DNA of 64,000 nucleotides from Hyphomicrobiales bacterium (GTDB taxonomy: Bacteria > Pseudomonadota > Alphaproteobacteria > Rhizobiales > Beijerinckiaceae). Shown here one piece after another: positions 1 through 9,401 of the stretch. The position numbers were made by a program, and so were the translations under genes. Each line of letters starts with the position of its first letter. The stretch's first letter is position 1. The stretch covers positions 61,730-125,729 of the forward strand of contig UCLR01000010.1 of NCBI GenBank assembly GCA_900473415.1, written 5' to 3'. Below the pieces are notes generated by a model that had not been told where the DNA came from, did not search any database, and was given only the letters and a program-made list of their open reading frames with translations.

Positions 1-308
1 TGGCCGCCATATTCCGGGTCCATGGCGAGCCCGATCCAGCCGCCGCCAGCATAGGCCTCATAGGCTTCCTTGAAGCCCTTCGGCGTGGTGACACGGCCGT
101 CGGAATGGCGGGTGCAGCCCTCCTGATCGCCGGAATAATTGATCGGCTGGAGGACTTCCTCACAGAGCTTCGCGCCCTCGCCGAGCACGGCCTCGATCAC
201 ATCCGCGCTCGCATCGGCGAAGCCCGGCAGGTTGTTGTAGCGCTCGATGCCGAAAACATCGTTGAGCAGGAAAAGCGTATCCTCGACGGGCGCCTTGTAG
301 ACCGGCAT
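1..308 (-). CDS. Acyl-CoA dehydrogenase, N-terminal part (cut by window edge)
   Basis: Only the first ~102 codons lie in the window; the gene runs off the left edge. The N-terminus starts MPVYKAPVEDTLFLLNDV and continues through FGIERYNNLPGF to a GGGWIGLAMDPEYGG-like stretch. This is the helical N-terminal region typical of FadE-like acyl-CoA dehydrogenases (FAD enzymes that desaturate acyl-CoA at C2-C3 in beta-oxidation). The ATG at 306-308 has a strong purine-rich ribosome site (GAGGGAGGG) about 4-6 bases upstream. A MerR-family gene lies just upstream on the same strand, an arrangement seen often with this enzyme family and suggesting local control. The substrate chain length cannot be judged from this fragment. 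Confidence 0.85.
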   Translation of the reverse strand, partial: MPVYKAPVEDTLFLLNDVFGIERYNNLPGFADASADVIEAVLGEGAKLCEEVLQPINYSGDQEGCTRHSDGRVTTPKGFKEAYEAYAGGGWIGLAMDPEYGG

Positions 309-368
309 CTCACCCTCCCTCTCGCCGCGCTGCCATGCATCTCGGCGCAGCCGCTTTCAGATAGTTCA

Positions 369-396
369 CATATAAACAATCTGATTGCAGTTGCAA
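369..396 (-). promoter_or_regulatory. Candidate promoter/operator of the acyl-CoA dehydrogenase gene
   Basis: On the minus strand TTGCAA (391-396) is followed after 16 bases by TATATG (369-374), a plausible -35/-10 pair about 60-85 bases upstream of the start codon at 308. The -35 overlaps a 12-bp palindrome, TTGCA-GT-TGCAA (385-396), which may be an operator. The surrounding ~60 bases are markedly more AT-rich than the flanking genes. Assignment to the neighbouring MerR regulator is inference. Confidence 0.4.
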
Positions 397-448
397 CGGT
401 TACGCCGCCAATTTGTCGTTCTACCGACAGCGGCCACGCTCGCGGCAA

Positions 449-476
449 TAAAAAACCCCGACGGAGCCGGGGTTTT
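449..476 (-). terminator. Rho-independent terminator downstream of the MerR gene
   Basis: A perfect 9-bp stem (AAAACCCCG at 452-460 with CGGGGTTTT at 468-476) and a 7-base loop is followed on the minus strand by a T-rich run. It would end the merR-like transcript before the acyl-CoA dehydrogenase promoter. Confidence 0.8.
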
Positions 477-545
477 CGATCAACGTGCCGACCTGCCTAG
501 GCAGGCCCGGGCATGATCCGCCAGGACTGGCCGCCGGCCCCTTCC

Positions 546-577
546 GGCTCGCAAATTCCCGAGGGGAATGGCGAGCC
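546..577. repeat. Nested palindromic hairpin 3' of the MerR gene
   Basis: An outer stem GGCTCGC (546-552) / GCGAGCC (571-577) encloses an inner perfect stem ATTCCC (555-560) / GGGAAT (564-569) with loop GAG. It starts 8 bases after the merR-like stop codon on the minus strand. It lacks a T-tract and resembles an intergenic palindromic unit or an mRNA 3'-end stabiliser more than a terminator. Confidence 0.6.
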
Positions 578-584
578 GAAGGAC

Positions 585-1037
585 TCAGGCCTTGGGCAGC
601 CGGGAGAGCGACGTCTCGAGCTCGGCGATCGCGCTCTCGATCTCGGCGCGCTGGCTGCGCAGCAGCTCGAGCTGCTCGACGATCTGCGAGCGGGAGAGCT
701 GGAGGCCGCCGACGGAGGTCGCCTTGTCGGCGGCGACGCCCTTCTTGTCTTCATTGGCCAGCATGGCCCGGATCTCGACCAGGGTGAAGCCGAGCTGCTT
801 GCCCTTCAGGATGAGGCCGAGGCGGGCGCGATCTCGCGCAGAGTAAATCCGCGTCGTGCCCGAGCGTGTCGGAGAGATCAGGCCGCGCGATTCGTAGAAG
901 CGCAGGGTTCGCAGCGTGACGCCGAAATCGCGTGCGAGATCGCTGATGGTGAGATCGCCGTCGGTATCGGCAGCGGTAGCAGCGGAGCGGGCTTCATAAT
1001 TCGAAGAACCCGCCATGGCCAGGTTTTGGCGTGACAT
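585..1037 (-). CDS. MerR-family transcriptional regulator
   Basis: Protein of ~150 aa with an N-terminal winged helix-turn-helix of MerR type: LTISDLARDFGVTLRTLRFY followed by ESRGLISPTR and RIYSARDRARL. A coiled-coil dimerisation helix (SRSQIVEQLELLRSQRAEIE) forms the C-terminus. No cysteine-rich metal-binding loop is present, so this is not a MerR/CueR metal sensor. Genes of this type beside acyl-CoA dehydrogenases often control fatty-acid or branched-chain amino-acid catabolism. The ATG at 1037 is chosen (MSRQNLAMAGSS); an in-frame extension to 1094 would need a TTG start, and an internal ATG at 1016 is possible. Confidence 0.85.
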   Translation of the reverse strand: MSRQNLAMAGSSNYEARSAATAADTDGDLTISDLARDFGVTLRTLRFYESRGLISPTRSGTTRIYSARDRARLGLILKGKQLGFTLVEIRAMLANEDKKGVAADKATSVGGLQLSRSQIVEQLELLRSQRAEIESAIAELETSLSRLPKA

Positions 1038-1405
1038 GGAGGTCTCGTTCCTTGTGACAGTCGAGGCGCCTACCCTAAGGCAGAAAGTGCCCAAAGCATG
1101 GCGTCGAACGGATTAAAGCTTGATAGGCTAGATGCTCCCGTAGCGTCAGGTAATGTGACCTTTTGCCGGGGTAAGTTACAGTTACTCACTCGCCATACGT
1201 GCATTCCCATAGGTCGCTCGACAAAAAAGAGCGCTCTCGCGAATCGTTTCTTAACTCGCTGTTTACCATGGCGGCCAAATGTCAGGGCATGCTCGGCAGC
1301 GTGCTTCGTTCACGCCATCCCAGGATTCGCCGGGCTGCGAGCGGAGGGCAGCGGCATCGGGGGCTGCGCCCGCCAGGAGACAAGGCCCCGTAGGCGAGCG
1401 AAATC
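1038..1405. other. Divergent intergenic region between the MerR gene and the podJ-like gene
   Basis: About 370 bases without a convincing gene. The central part (roughly 1110-1270) is less GC-rich than the flanks and probably holds both promoters. A CtrA-like box lies at 1251-1265. Translations in this stretch are low-complexity, Arg-rich shadows. No tRNA or other RNA gene was recognised. Confidence 0.6.
1251..1265 (+). promoter_or_regulatory. CtrA-like box (TTAA-N7-TTTA)
   Basis: TTAA (1251-1254), seven bases, then TTTACC resembles the alphaproteobacterial cell-cycle regulator CtrA site (TTAA-N7-TTAA) with one mismatch. It lies about 140 bases upstream of the podJ-like start codon. Short degenerate sites like this also occur by chance. 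Confidence 0.3.
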
Positions 1406-4400
1406 ATGGCGAACAGCTTGCCCTGGAGCGTCAAGGGCGTCGATCCCCGGACGCGCGATGCGGCAAAGGCGGCAGCGAGGCGCGCGGGCATGACGCTGGG
1501 CGAATGGCTCGACCACAAGATCCGCGACGAAGCCGAGCCGACCGACCCGTCGGCCACGCCGGAGCAACTCGACATCGCCGCCCTTTCCAACCGGCTGGCG
1601 CACCTCCTGTCGCAGGGGCTGGCCGAGTCGGGGCGCCGCCCGCCTGAGCCCGAGACGGCACGCAACGAGATCGACGCGCTCGTCGCGCAGGCCTCCAATC
1701 TGGAACGCCTGACCCAGGAGACGAACAGCCGCACGGCCGGAGCACTCGATTCGATCACTCGCTGGATCGAGAAGACCGAGGACCGGCTATCGTCGAGCGA
1801 GCGCGGCACCGCCGAGCGGCAGGAGCGCGCCACCGGCGTCATCGCCGAAGCGATCAAGACCATGGGCGAGCGCATCGCCGAGATCGAGCGCCGCCGCACC
1901 GAGGCGGGACCGGCCCGGACCGAGGCGCCAGCCCGCCCGGGCTTCAGCCGCGACGGCATGGGCGCCGCCGTCACAGACATCCGTACCCGCCAGCGCATCC
2001 TCGACAATGACGAGGCGGAGGCCCCGCGCAGGGCCGCCGTGTCGTCGGACCGCATCTCGGCCCTGCGCGAGGACCTGCAGGAGTTGGGCTCGCGCTTCTC
2101 CCTTCCAGGTCGGGGAGGCCAGCCGGCCGAGGCCCGCAGTCTCGAAGCGAAGATCGCGGCTCTTTCGGAGCGGCTCGACAATTTCGACCGGAAGGATCGG
2201 TTCGACGCGTTGCTGAGGCCGCTCGCCCGGATCGAATCCGAGGTTTCGCGGCTCTCGCAGGACCGGCCGGGCTCGGACGACCGTCGCCTCCAGAACGAAA
2301 TCGCGCATCTGGCCGCCAAGGTCGACGCCCTCGCCGCGCGTGGCAGCGACCCCGCCCATATCGCTCCTATCCTGCGCGACATCGCGGAGCTGCGGGAGCT
2401 TGTCGCCCATGGCGGCCAGTCCGGCAGGCTGGATGAGCTCGCACAGCAGGTCGCCTCGCTCGGCTTCGAAGTCGGCCGGCTGCGCGAGGGCCAGCCGGAC
2501 ATGCGCGAGCTGCGCCACCTCTCCGCCGCGATCGAGGATGTGCGCGGCGCCGTTCTTTCCGGACGTGCGTCCGACGCCAACTCGGGCGCTCTCGCGTCGC
2601 TGTCCCACCAGATCGAGATGCTGGCGCACCGGTTCGACGAGGTCGCCACCCGGCAGCCCGGCGCCCAGATCGAGGACCGCATCGATGCGCTGCAGCAGCG
2701 CATCGAGTTCCTGACCGAGGCGGGCCCGGCCGCCGTCACGCGCCAGATCGAGGCGCTCTCCGGCCGCATCGAAAGCCTCGCCACCTCGAGCCAGCTCAGT
2801 CGCATGGTCGGTACGGGCGAGCCTGCCGGCCCGCTCGATACCGGGCCGATCGAACACATGCTGCGCCGCCTCGCCGAGAAAATCGACGAAGCCGGCGCGC
2901 CGGGCGCGCGGCCGGAATCCTTCGACGCGCTCGAGCAGCAGATCGCCGGCATCGCCGCCAGGCTCGACGAGGCGGCGGCGACCCGCTCCGCCGAGAACGG
3001 CATCGAGCGCACGCTGCAGGATCTCGTGGTGCATCTGCGCTCCATGCGGGAGGAGAGCGCGGCAGAGCGCGCCGCCCTGGTCAAGGCGGCCGGAGCCGCC
3101 GCGCCGGGCGCCGGCATGACGGAGCTCTCCGATCTCCTCGCTGACCTTCGCGATACTCGGGTCTCCTCCGAGCGCCAGACCCAGGACGCGCTCGGCGCCG
3201 TCCATCTCTCGCTCGAAACGATCATGTCGCGGCTCGCGAGCCTCGAGGCCGAGCTGCAGGGCGGCGAACACCGCGCAGCGCCGGCTCGCGAAAGCGCGAC
3301 CTTCTCCGTCAGTGCCGTTGCGGAAGATCGCTTCGCCGCTCCGGCGCGGGCCGAAACGCCCGTGGCCGTGGCGGACTCAGCCTTCGACCGGCCGCTGGAG
3401 CCCGGCTCAGGCCGGCCCCGCCCCGAAACACCGCCCGCTACAGGGCAGGACATGCAGTCGGTTCGCCAGAGCCTGATCGCGGCGGCCCGCCGCTCGGCCA
3501 AAGCCGCCAGCGAAGCCGCGGCGGCTGCACCTTCCGAGGCGATGGAACCTGCAGCCAAGGGCTCGCGCAAGCTCCGGGACATGCTGGAGAAGCGCAAACG
3601 GCCGCTGTTGCTGAGCCTCGCCGCGCTGATCCTGGCGATGGGAACGGCCCATATCGTCACGGGGACGTTGCGCAAGGACCAGACCCGTACGGCGAGCAGC
3701 GAGGCGCGCAGCCTGATCGCACAGCCCGCATCCGCGCCGGCGACGCCGGCCGAGCCTGTCCAGGCCGCCCCTCAGGCCGCGGACCAGCCGGCCGCGCAGG
3801 CAGCCGCCAAGGATCCGTTCTCGGCCGCGGACCAGCCATCCGCGCTGTCGCAGGCGCCGCTGGCGGCGCCGATGAGCCTCACTCCGGGCAGCGCCCTGCC
3901 GGGCCAGCTGACGGGCTTCCCGCCGCCTTCGGCCCCGGTCGAGCCGCAGGTCGAGCCTTCTCCTGCCACGCCGGAACCGGTGCAGGCCGTGACGGCCATC
4001 GGCGATCTGCCCGCCGGCCTCGGCGGCGCGGGCCTGCGCAAGGCCGCGCTCGATGGCGACGCCCGGGCCGTCTACGAGCTGGCGAGCCGCGCCGCCGACG
4101 GCCCCGCCGCGCAGCGCGACGCCAAGCTCGCGTTGCGCCTGTTCGAGCGCGCCGCAGTGGCCGGCCTGGCGCCCGCCCAGTTCCGCGTCGGCAACATGTT
4201 CGAGAAGGGCATCGGTACGCAGCGCGACCTCTCGCTCGCGCGCATCTGGTATCAGCGCGCCGCCGAGCGCGGCAACGCCAAGGCGATGCACAATCTCGCC
4301 GTGCTCCATGCCGAGGGCGTCACCGGCAAGCCGGACTATGCCACCGCGACGGAATGGTTCCGCCGTGCCGCCGAGCTCGGCGTCCGCGACAGCCAGTACA

Positions 4401-4690
4401 ATCTCGCCGTCCTGCTCGGTCGCGGCCTTGGTGCTCCGACCGATCTCAACCAGTCCTTCCTCTGGTTCGCGGTCGCCGCGGGCCAGGGCGACGAGGATGC
4501 CGCGCGCAAGCGCGACGAGGTCTCCCAGCGCCTGAAGGCGGAGGAGCTCGCCTCCATCCGGACGCAGGCCGCGGGCTGGAAGCCGAAGGCGCTCGATGCC
4601 GCTGCCAACGAGGTCGCGGCGCCGCCCAAGGGCTGGGACGCAGCCCCCACCGCCGCGGCGGCCAAGGCGGCCAAACCGGCCAGAAGCTGA
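1406..4690 (+). CDS. PodJ-like polar organiser with coiled coils and Sel1 repeats
   Basis: Large protein of 1094 aa. The N-terminus (MANSLPWSVKGVDPRTRDAA ... GMTLGEWLDHKI) is the conserved start seen in PodJ-like Sel1 proteins of Hyphomicrobiales. Residues ~70-700 are long heptad-rich segments (many LSERLDNFDRK / IEALSGRIESL type stretches), predicted coiled coil. One membrane span lies near residues 733-752 (LLLSLAALILAMGTAHIV). An Ala/Pro-rich linker follows, then three or four Sel1/TPR-like repeats at ~865-1015, placed in the periplasm. The architecture matches PodJ of Caulobacter, a pole-organising scaffold, but the role here is inferred. It appears monocistronic and is followed by a terminator. 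Confidence 0.75.
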   Translation: MANSLPWSVKGVDPRTRDAAKAAARRAGMTLGEWLDHKIRDEAEPTDPSATPEQLDIAALSNRLAHLLSQGLAESGRRPPEPETARNEIDALVAQASNLERLTQETNSRTAGALDSITRWIEKTEDRLSSSERGTAERQERATGVIAEAIKTMGERIAEIERRRTEAGPARTEAPARPGFSRDGMGAAVTDIRTRQRILDNDEAEAPRRAAVSSDRISALREDLQELGSRFSLPGRGGQPAEARSLEAKIAALSERLDNFDRKDRFDALLRPLARIESEVSRLSQDRPGSDDRRLQNEIAHLAAKVDALAARGSDPAHIAPILRDIAELRELVAHGGQSGRLDELAQQVASLGFEVGRLREGQPDMRELRHLSAAIEDVRGAVLSGRASDANSGALASLSHQIEMLAHRFDEVATRQPGAQIEDRIDALQQRIEFLTEAGPAAVTRQIEALSGRIESLATSSQLSRMVGTGEPAGPLDTGPIEHMLRRLAEKIDEAGAPGARPESFDALEQQIAGIAARLDEAAATRSAENGIERTLQDLVVHLRSMREESAAERAALVKAAGAAAPGAGMTELSDLLADLRDTRVSSERQTQDALGAVHLSLETIMSRLASLEAELQGGEHRAAPARESATFSVSAVAEDRFAAPARAETPVAVADSAFDRPLEPGSGRPRPETPPATGQDMQSVRQSLIAAARRSAKAASEAAAAAPSEAMEPAAKGSRKLRDMLEKRKRPLLLSLAALILAMGTAHIVTGTLRKDQTRTASSEARSLIAQPASAPATPAEPVQAAPQAADQPAAQAAAKDPFSAADQPSALSQAPLAAPMSLTPGSALPGQLTGFPPPSAPVEPQVEPSPATPEPVQAVTAIGDLPAGLGGAGLRKAALDGDARAVYELASRAADGPAAQRDAKLALRLFERAAVAGLAPAQFRVGNMFEKGIGTQRDLSLARIWYQRAAERGNAKAMHNLAVLHAEGVTGKPDYATATEWFRRAAELGVRDSQYNLAVLLGRGLGAPTDLNQSFLWFAVAAGQGDEDAARKRDEVSQRLKAEELASIRTQAAGWKPKALDAAANEVAAPPKGWDAAPTAAAAKAAKPARS

Positions 4691-4747
4691 GCGCCGCAAC
4701 GTCATCCTTTCGACGTGTTGACGCGGCAAGGAGAAAGATCGTTCCCT

Positions 4748-4780
4748 AGACGGGCCTCAATGGGGCCCGTCTTCCCTTTC
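4748..4780 (+). terminator. Rho-independent terminator after the podJ-like gene
   Basis: A 9-bp stem AGACGGGCC (4748-4756) / GGCCCGTCT (4764-4772) with a 7-base loop is followed by a pyrimidine-rich tail. It separates the podJ-like gene from the TauE/SafE gene. Confidence 0.65.
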
Positions 4781-4849
4781 AACCGCTTGCCGTGAGCCGG
4801 ACCGCGCGGGCCGGAACGCCTTTCTGCAAGCCAGCGCCTAGGGCCAGAA

Positions 4850-5779
4850 GTGCAGATCTACCTGCCGATCGCCGAGCTGCCCATCAGCGTACTGATGGTG
4901 CTCGGCCTGAGCGGCGCAGTCGGCTTCATCTCCGGTCTGTTCGGCGTGGGCGGCGGCTTCCTGCTGACGCCGCTCCTGATCTTCCTCGACATCCCGCCCG
5001 CCGTCGCCGTCGCGACGGTCGCGGCCCAGGTCGCCGGCTCCTCGATGACCGGCGTGCTCACCTATCTCAGGCGCAAGGCGCTCGACCTCAAGCTCGGCGG
5101 TGTTCTGGTCTCCGGCGGCATCGTCGGCACGGTTCTCGGCGTCCTGTTCTTCAACACCATGCGCCGGCTCGGCCAACTCGAGCTCGTCATCACGCTCTCC
5201 TACGTCACGCTTTTCTCGATCATCGGCGGGCTGATGCTCTACGATGCGCTGCGGGCGATGCTGCGCGTCAGGGCCGGCAAACCGGCGCGCCGGAAGCGGC
5301 GCGGCGGCATGCATCCCTGGTGGATGGGGCTGCCCATGCGGATGCGCTTCCATCGTTCCGGGCTTTACTGCAGCGTCGTGCCGATCGCCCTGCTCGCCGT
5401 CGTCATCGGCTTCATCGGCGCCGTGCTCGGCGTCGGCGGCGGCTTCATCCTAGTGCCGGGACTGATCTACTTCTTCCGGATTCCGCCCGCCGTCGTGGTC
5501 GGGACCTCGCTCTTCCAGATCCTGGTGACGATGACCGGCGCCACGGTGCTGCACGCCGTCACCAACCAGTCGGTCGACATAGTGCTCGCGACGCTGCTGC
5601 TGCTCGGCGGCGTCATCGGCGCCCAGTTCGGCGGTCGTGCGGCGCGCAACCTCAACGTCGAGTCCTTCCGCATGTTGCTCGCCCTGCTGATCCTCTCGGT
5701 CGGCATGCGCTTCGCCATCGAGCTCTTCATCCCGCCGAGCGATCCGTTCTCCGTGGTGGTGCCGGAGAGCGCGCGATGA
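4850..5779 (+). CDS. TauE/SafE (TSUP) family membrane exporter
   Basis: 309 aa, very hydrophobic, with the family's two-fold pseudo-symmetry. Two glycine-rich repeats, GLFGVGGGFLLTPLLIFLDI near residue 30 and VLGVGGGFILVPGLIYFFRI near residue 195, each precede PPAVAVAT / PPAVVVGTSLFQ. Eight or so membrane spans are expected. TSUP proteins move sulfite, sulfoacetate or other sulfur/organic anions across the inner membrane; the substrate is not evident here. The start is GTG at 4850 (MQIYLPIAEL), typical for the family. The stop overlaps the next gene's ATG (ATGA), so the two are translationally coupled. Confidence 0.85.
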   Translation: MQIYLPIAELPISVLMVLGLSGAVGFISGLFGVGGGFLLTPLLIFLDIPPAVAVATVAAQVAGSSMTGVLTYLRRKALDLKLGGVLVSGGIVGTVLGVLFFNTMRRLGQLELVITLSYVTLFSIIGGLMLYDALRAMLRVRAGKPARRKRRGGMHPWWMGLPMRMRFHRSGLYCSVVPIALLAVVIGFIGAVLGVGGGFILVPGLIYFFRIPPAVVVGTSLFQILVTMTGATVLHAVTNQSVDIVLATLLLLGGVIGAQFGGRAARNLNVESFRMLLALLILSVGMRFAIELFIPPSDPFSVVVPESAR

Positions 5780-6546
5780 GGCGGTTCCTCGCCCTGCTGG
5801 CCTTCCTGCCGATCGCATTGGCGGCCGCGACGGCCCGGGCCGAGACGCTGATCGCAGCGATGTCGAGCCACCGCGTCCAGATCACCTCGAACTACACCGG
5901 CAGCCAGCTCACGGTGTTCGGGCTGGTCGAGCGCGACGGGCGGACGGTCGCGCGCGGCGACCCCTACGACATCATCATCACCGTGCGCGGGCCGCGGCGC
6001 ATGTTGCTGGTGCGCCAGAAGGAGCGAGTCGGGCCGATCTGGATCAACCGGACGCAGCGGCGCTTCCCGGACAGTCCCGTCTTCCTGCATGTCGCCAGCA
6101 GCCGGCCGATCTCCGCGATGATGAGCGAGGAGGCCGCACAGCGGGACCGCATCGGCCTCGCCAATGCCGAGCGCACAGCCGGCAACTGGATCGATCTCGA
6201 CCCCGGCTCGGCACGCTTCCGCGACAGCCTCGTCCGGATCATGCAGTCCAAGGACCTCTACGGTTATGACGAGCGCGGGGTGACCTTCCTGTCGAACGCG
6301 CTGTTCAGCGCCCCGGTCGATATCCCGGCCACCGCGCCGACCGGCTCCTATACCGTCGACATCCTGCTCTATGCCGGCGGCGTGCCGCTGGCGCGCCAGC
6401 AGACCAGTTTCGAGGTGATCAAGACCGGCATCGAGCAGCGCCTGGCCTCGGGAGCCTATGACTGGTCGCTGCTCTACGGGCTCATGACCGTGCTGATGGC
6501 GCTGTTCCTCGGCTGGGGCGCGAGCGTCGTCTTCCGCCGCGACTAA
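5776..6546 (+). CDS. TIGR02186 family protein, membrane-anchored, function unknown
   Basis: 256 aa. Residues 1-22 form a signal peptide (LALLAFLPIALAAATARAET). A beta-rich periplasmic domain follows (ITSNYTGSQLTVFGLVERDG, DIIITVRGPRRMLLVRQKER, VGPIWINR), and a C-terminal membrane anchor is at ~232-253 (LLYGLMTVLMALFLGWGASV). The sequence matches the TIGR02186 group of conserved hypothetical alphaproteobacterial proteins, commonly paired with TauE/SafE genes. The 4-bp overlap with the exporter suggests the two work together, perhaps as a periplasmic partner. No catalytic motif is visible. It converges with moeA, with the stops overlapping. Confidence 0.8.
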   Translation: MRRFLALLAFLPIALAAATARAETLIAAMSSHRVQITSNYTGSQLTVFGLVERDGRTVARGDPYDIIITVRGPRRMLLVRQKERVGPIWINRTQRRFPDSPVFLHVASSRPISAMMSEEAAQRDRIGLANAERTAGNWIDLDPGSARFRDSLVRIMQSKDLYGYDERGVTFLSNALFSAPVDIPATAPTGSYTVDILLYAGGVPLARQQTSFEVIKTGIEQRLASGAYDWSLLYGLMTVLMALFLGWGASVVFRRD

Positions 6547-7811
6547 GCAAGGAGGCCGGCATAGGGCAGGAAGGGCGCAATGCTCCCCTCCTCCACCCGC
6601 TCCACATCCTCCGCCAGCATGACGAGCCCGTCGGACTGCGCGAGCGAGGCGAGCGAGCCCGCCCCCTCGCCAGGATGACGGCGCGCGACGACGCGGCCGC
6701 CGTCGGCCGGTTCCAGCGAAACGCGCAGGAACTCCCTCCGCCCCGGCTTCTTGCGATGGGAGAAGCCGAGCGTGACCGGCAAGGCCACCGGCGGCGCAAA
6801 GGCCTCCCCGGCCAACCGCGCGAGCAGGGCGCGGGCCACGAAGCAGAAGCCGACGAAGACGGCAACGGGATTGCCCGGCAGGCCGATGAAGGGCGTGCCG
6901 GCCACCTTGCCGATGGCGAGCGGCTTGCCGGGCTTGATCGCGATGCGCCAGAGATCGAGGGAGCCGCAGGCGGCGACGGCATCCTTCACATGATCGGCCT
7001 CGCCGACCGAGACACCACCTGACGTCACGATGAGGTCGCAGGCGCCTGCCGCCTCGGGCAGATGGCGCTCCAGCTCGGCTGGCTCGTCACGCAGGATGCC
7101 GAGATCGGCGGTCTCGGCGCCCGCCCGCGCCAGCAGGGCGCGCAGCATGGCCCGGTTGGCGTCGTAGATCGAAGCTGGTCCGAGCGGCTGTCCCGGCTCG
7201 GTCAGTTCGTTGCCGGTCGAGAACAGGGCGACGCGCGGCTTGCGGCACACGGAGACGCGCTGAAGCCCCAGCGCCGCCAGCAGGCCGAGATCCTGCGGGC
7301 GCAGCCGATGCCCGGCCGGCAGCGCCACCTGCCCGCGCGCGACATCCTCACCGGCCAGGCGCAGATTGGCGCCGCGCCGGACGCCTGCCGGCAGGACGAC
7401 CTCTTCGTCCCGCAGCGCCACATCCTCCTGCATGACGATGGTGTCGGCGCCTTCGGGCGTCGGTGCGCCGGTGAAGATCCGCCAGGCACCGCGACCCAGC
7501 GTCGCCGGAGCATCCCCCGCCGCGCTGTGCCCCAGTACGGGCAGTACGGTCTCGGCACCGGCAGCGAGATCGCCGAAGCGCACCGCATAGCCGTCGACGG
7601 CGGAGTGCGCGAAGGGCGGCAGATCGCGCGGCGCGGCCACGTCGCTGGCCAATACATGGCTGTCGGCGGCCGTCAGCGGCAGTTCGTGGATATCGGCGAC
7701 AGGGTGGACGAGCCCGGCCACCCGCTCTCCCGCCTCGGCGAGCGTGATGAGCCCGGAATGCACCTGCCCGCTTCTGGCGCCCATCCGCATCGCGCTCCGG
7801 CTCTCCATCAT
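6543..7811 (-). CDS. moeA: Molybdopterin molybdotransferase MoeA
   Basis: 422 aa, the usual MoeA length. Hallmarks in order: PPFAHSAVDGYAVRFGD near residue 64, IFTGAPTPEGADTIVMQED, RLAGEDVARGQ, VALFSTGNELTEPG, IYDANRAMLRALL, LIVTSGGVSVGEADHVKD and AIGKVAGTPFIGLPGNPVAV. MoeA inserts molybdate into adenylated molybdopterin to form the molybdenum cofactor in the cytosol. The exact start is uncertain, because several Met codons occur in the first ten residues (MMESRSAMRMGAR). Moco genes mobA and a DUF2478 gene lie 2-3 kb away, and tusA-like and mrp-like genes are divergent from it. Confidence 0.93.
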   Translation of the reverse strand: MMESRSAMRMGARSGQVHSGLITLAEAGERVAGLVHPVADIHELPLTAADSHVLASDVAAPRDLPPFAHSAVDGYAVRFGDLAAGAETVLPVLGHSAAGDAPATLGRGAWRIFTGAPTPEGADTIVMQEDVALRDEEVVLPAGVRRGANLRLAGEDVARGQVALPAGHRLRPQDLGLLAALGLQRVSVCRKPRVALFSTGNELTEPGQPLGPASIYDANRAMLRALLARAGAETADLGILRDEPAELERHLPEAAGACDLIVTSGGVSVGEADHVKDAVAACGSLDLWRIAIKPGKPLAIGKVAGTPFIGLPGNPVAVFVGFCFVARALLARLAGEAFAPPVALPVTLGFSHRKKPGRREFLRVSLEPADGGRVVARRHPGEGAGSLASLAQSDGLVMLAEDVERVEEGSIAPFLPYAGLLA

Positions 7812-7939
7812 TCGACCCTGTCTTCATCGGCGCGGTGGCGGGACGGGTCAAGCGTGCGTGGTGCGGCATGGCGCCCGTTGCCGCTGTTGGGACGCCGGCT
7901 TATGAAGCAGCGACGACAACGGCCCCACGGGCACGACCA

Positions 7940-8167
7940 ATGGATATGATTCCGCTCGATCTGCGCGGGCTGAAATGCCCTCTCCCGGTGCTCCGGGTGC
8001 GCAAGGCGCTGGGCTCCGCCCGCGCCGGCAGCCTGCTGGTCGTGCATTGCACGGACCCGATGACGGCGATCGACCTGCCCAATCTGGCGCGCGAAACCGG
8101 CAGCGTCATCGAGCGACAGGGGGATGCGGACGGCGCCCTCGTCTTCCATATCAGGAAGGCGGCGTAA
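7940..8167 (+). CDS. TusA-like sulfur carrier protein
   Basis: 75 aa with the TusA/SirA signature LDLRGLKCPLPVLRVRKAL; the Cys of the Cys-Pro-x-Pro motif carries the persulfide. A typical small alpha/beta fold follows, ending FHIRKAA. Such proteins pass sulfur for thiomodification of tRNA, Moco enzymes or sulfur oxidation. Position beside moeA (divergent) and an ApbC/Mrp-type Fe-S carrier 25 bases downstream suggests a link to Moco or Fe-S maturation. The ATG at 7940 is preferred; an in-frame N-terminal extension to 7835 has low-complexity composition. The parent family is clear but the exact paralogue is not. Confidence 0.85.
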   Translation: MDMIPLDLRGLKCPLPVLRVRKALGSARAGSLLVVHCTDPMTAIDLPNLARETGSVIERQGDADGALVFHIRKAA

Positions 8168-8192
8168 CGCCGCAACGACGGAGTTCAACGAC

Positions 8193-9314
<1,122 letters not shown>

Positions 9315-9401
9315 CTGCAACGCCCGCGAAGCTTCTCACACAGGTTGACAGCCCGCCGAATCTGTTCTTGTTTTGTTCGACAAGCAGGAAGGACCTCGGC
9401 C

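Noticed and set aside
1282..3675. 797-codon open frame antisense to the PodJ-like gene
   Set aside because: Ser/Arg/Ala-rich translation without motifs; a typical high-GC shadow of the plus-strand gene.
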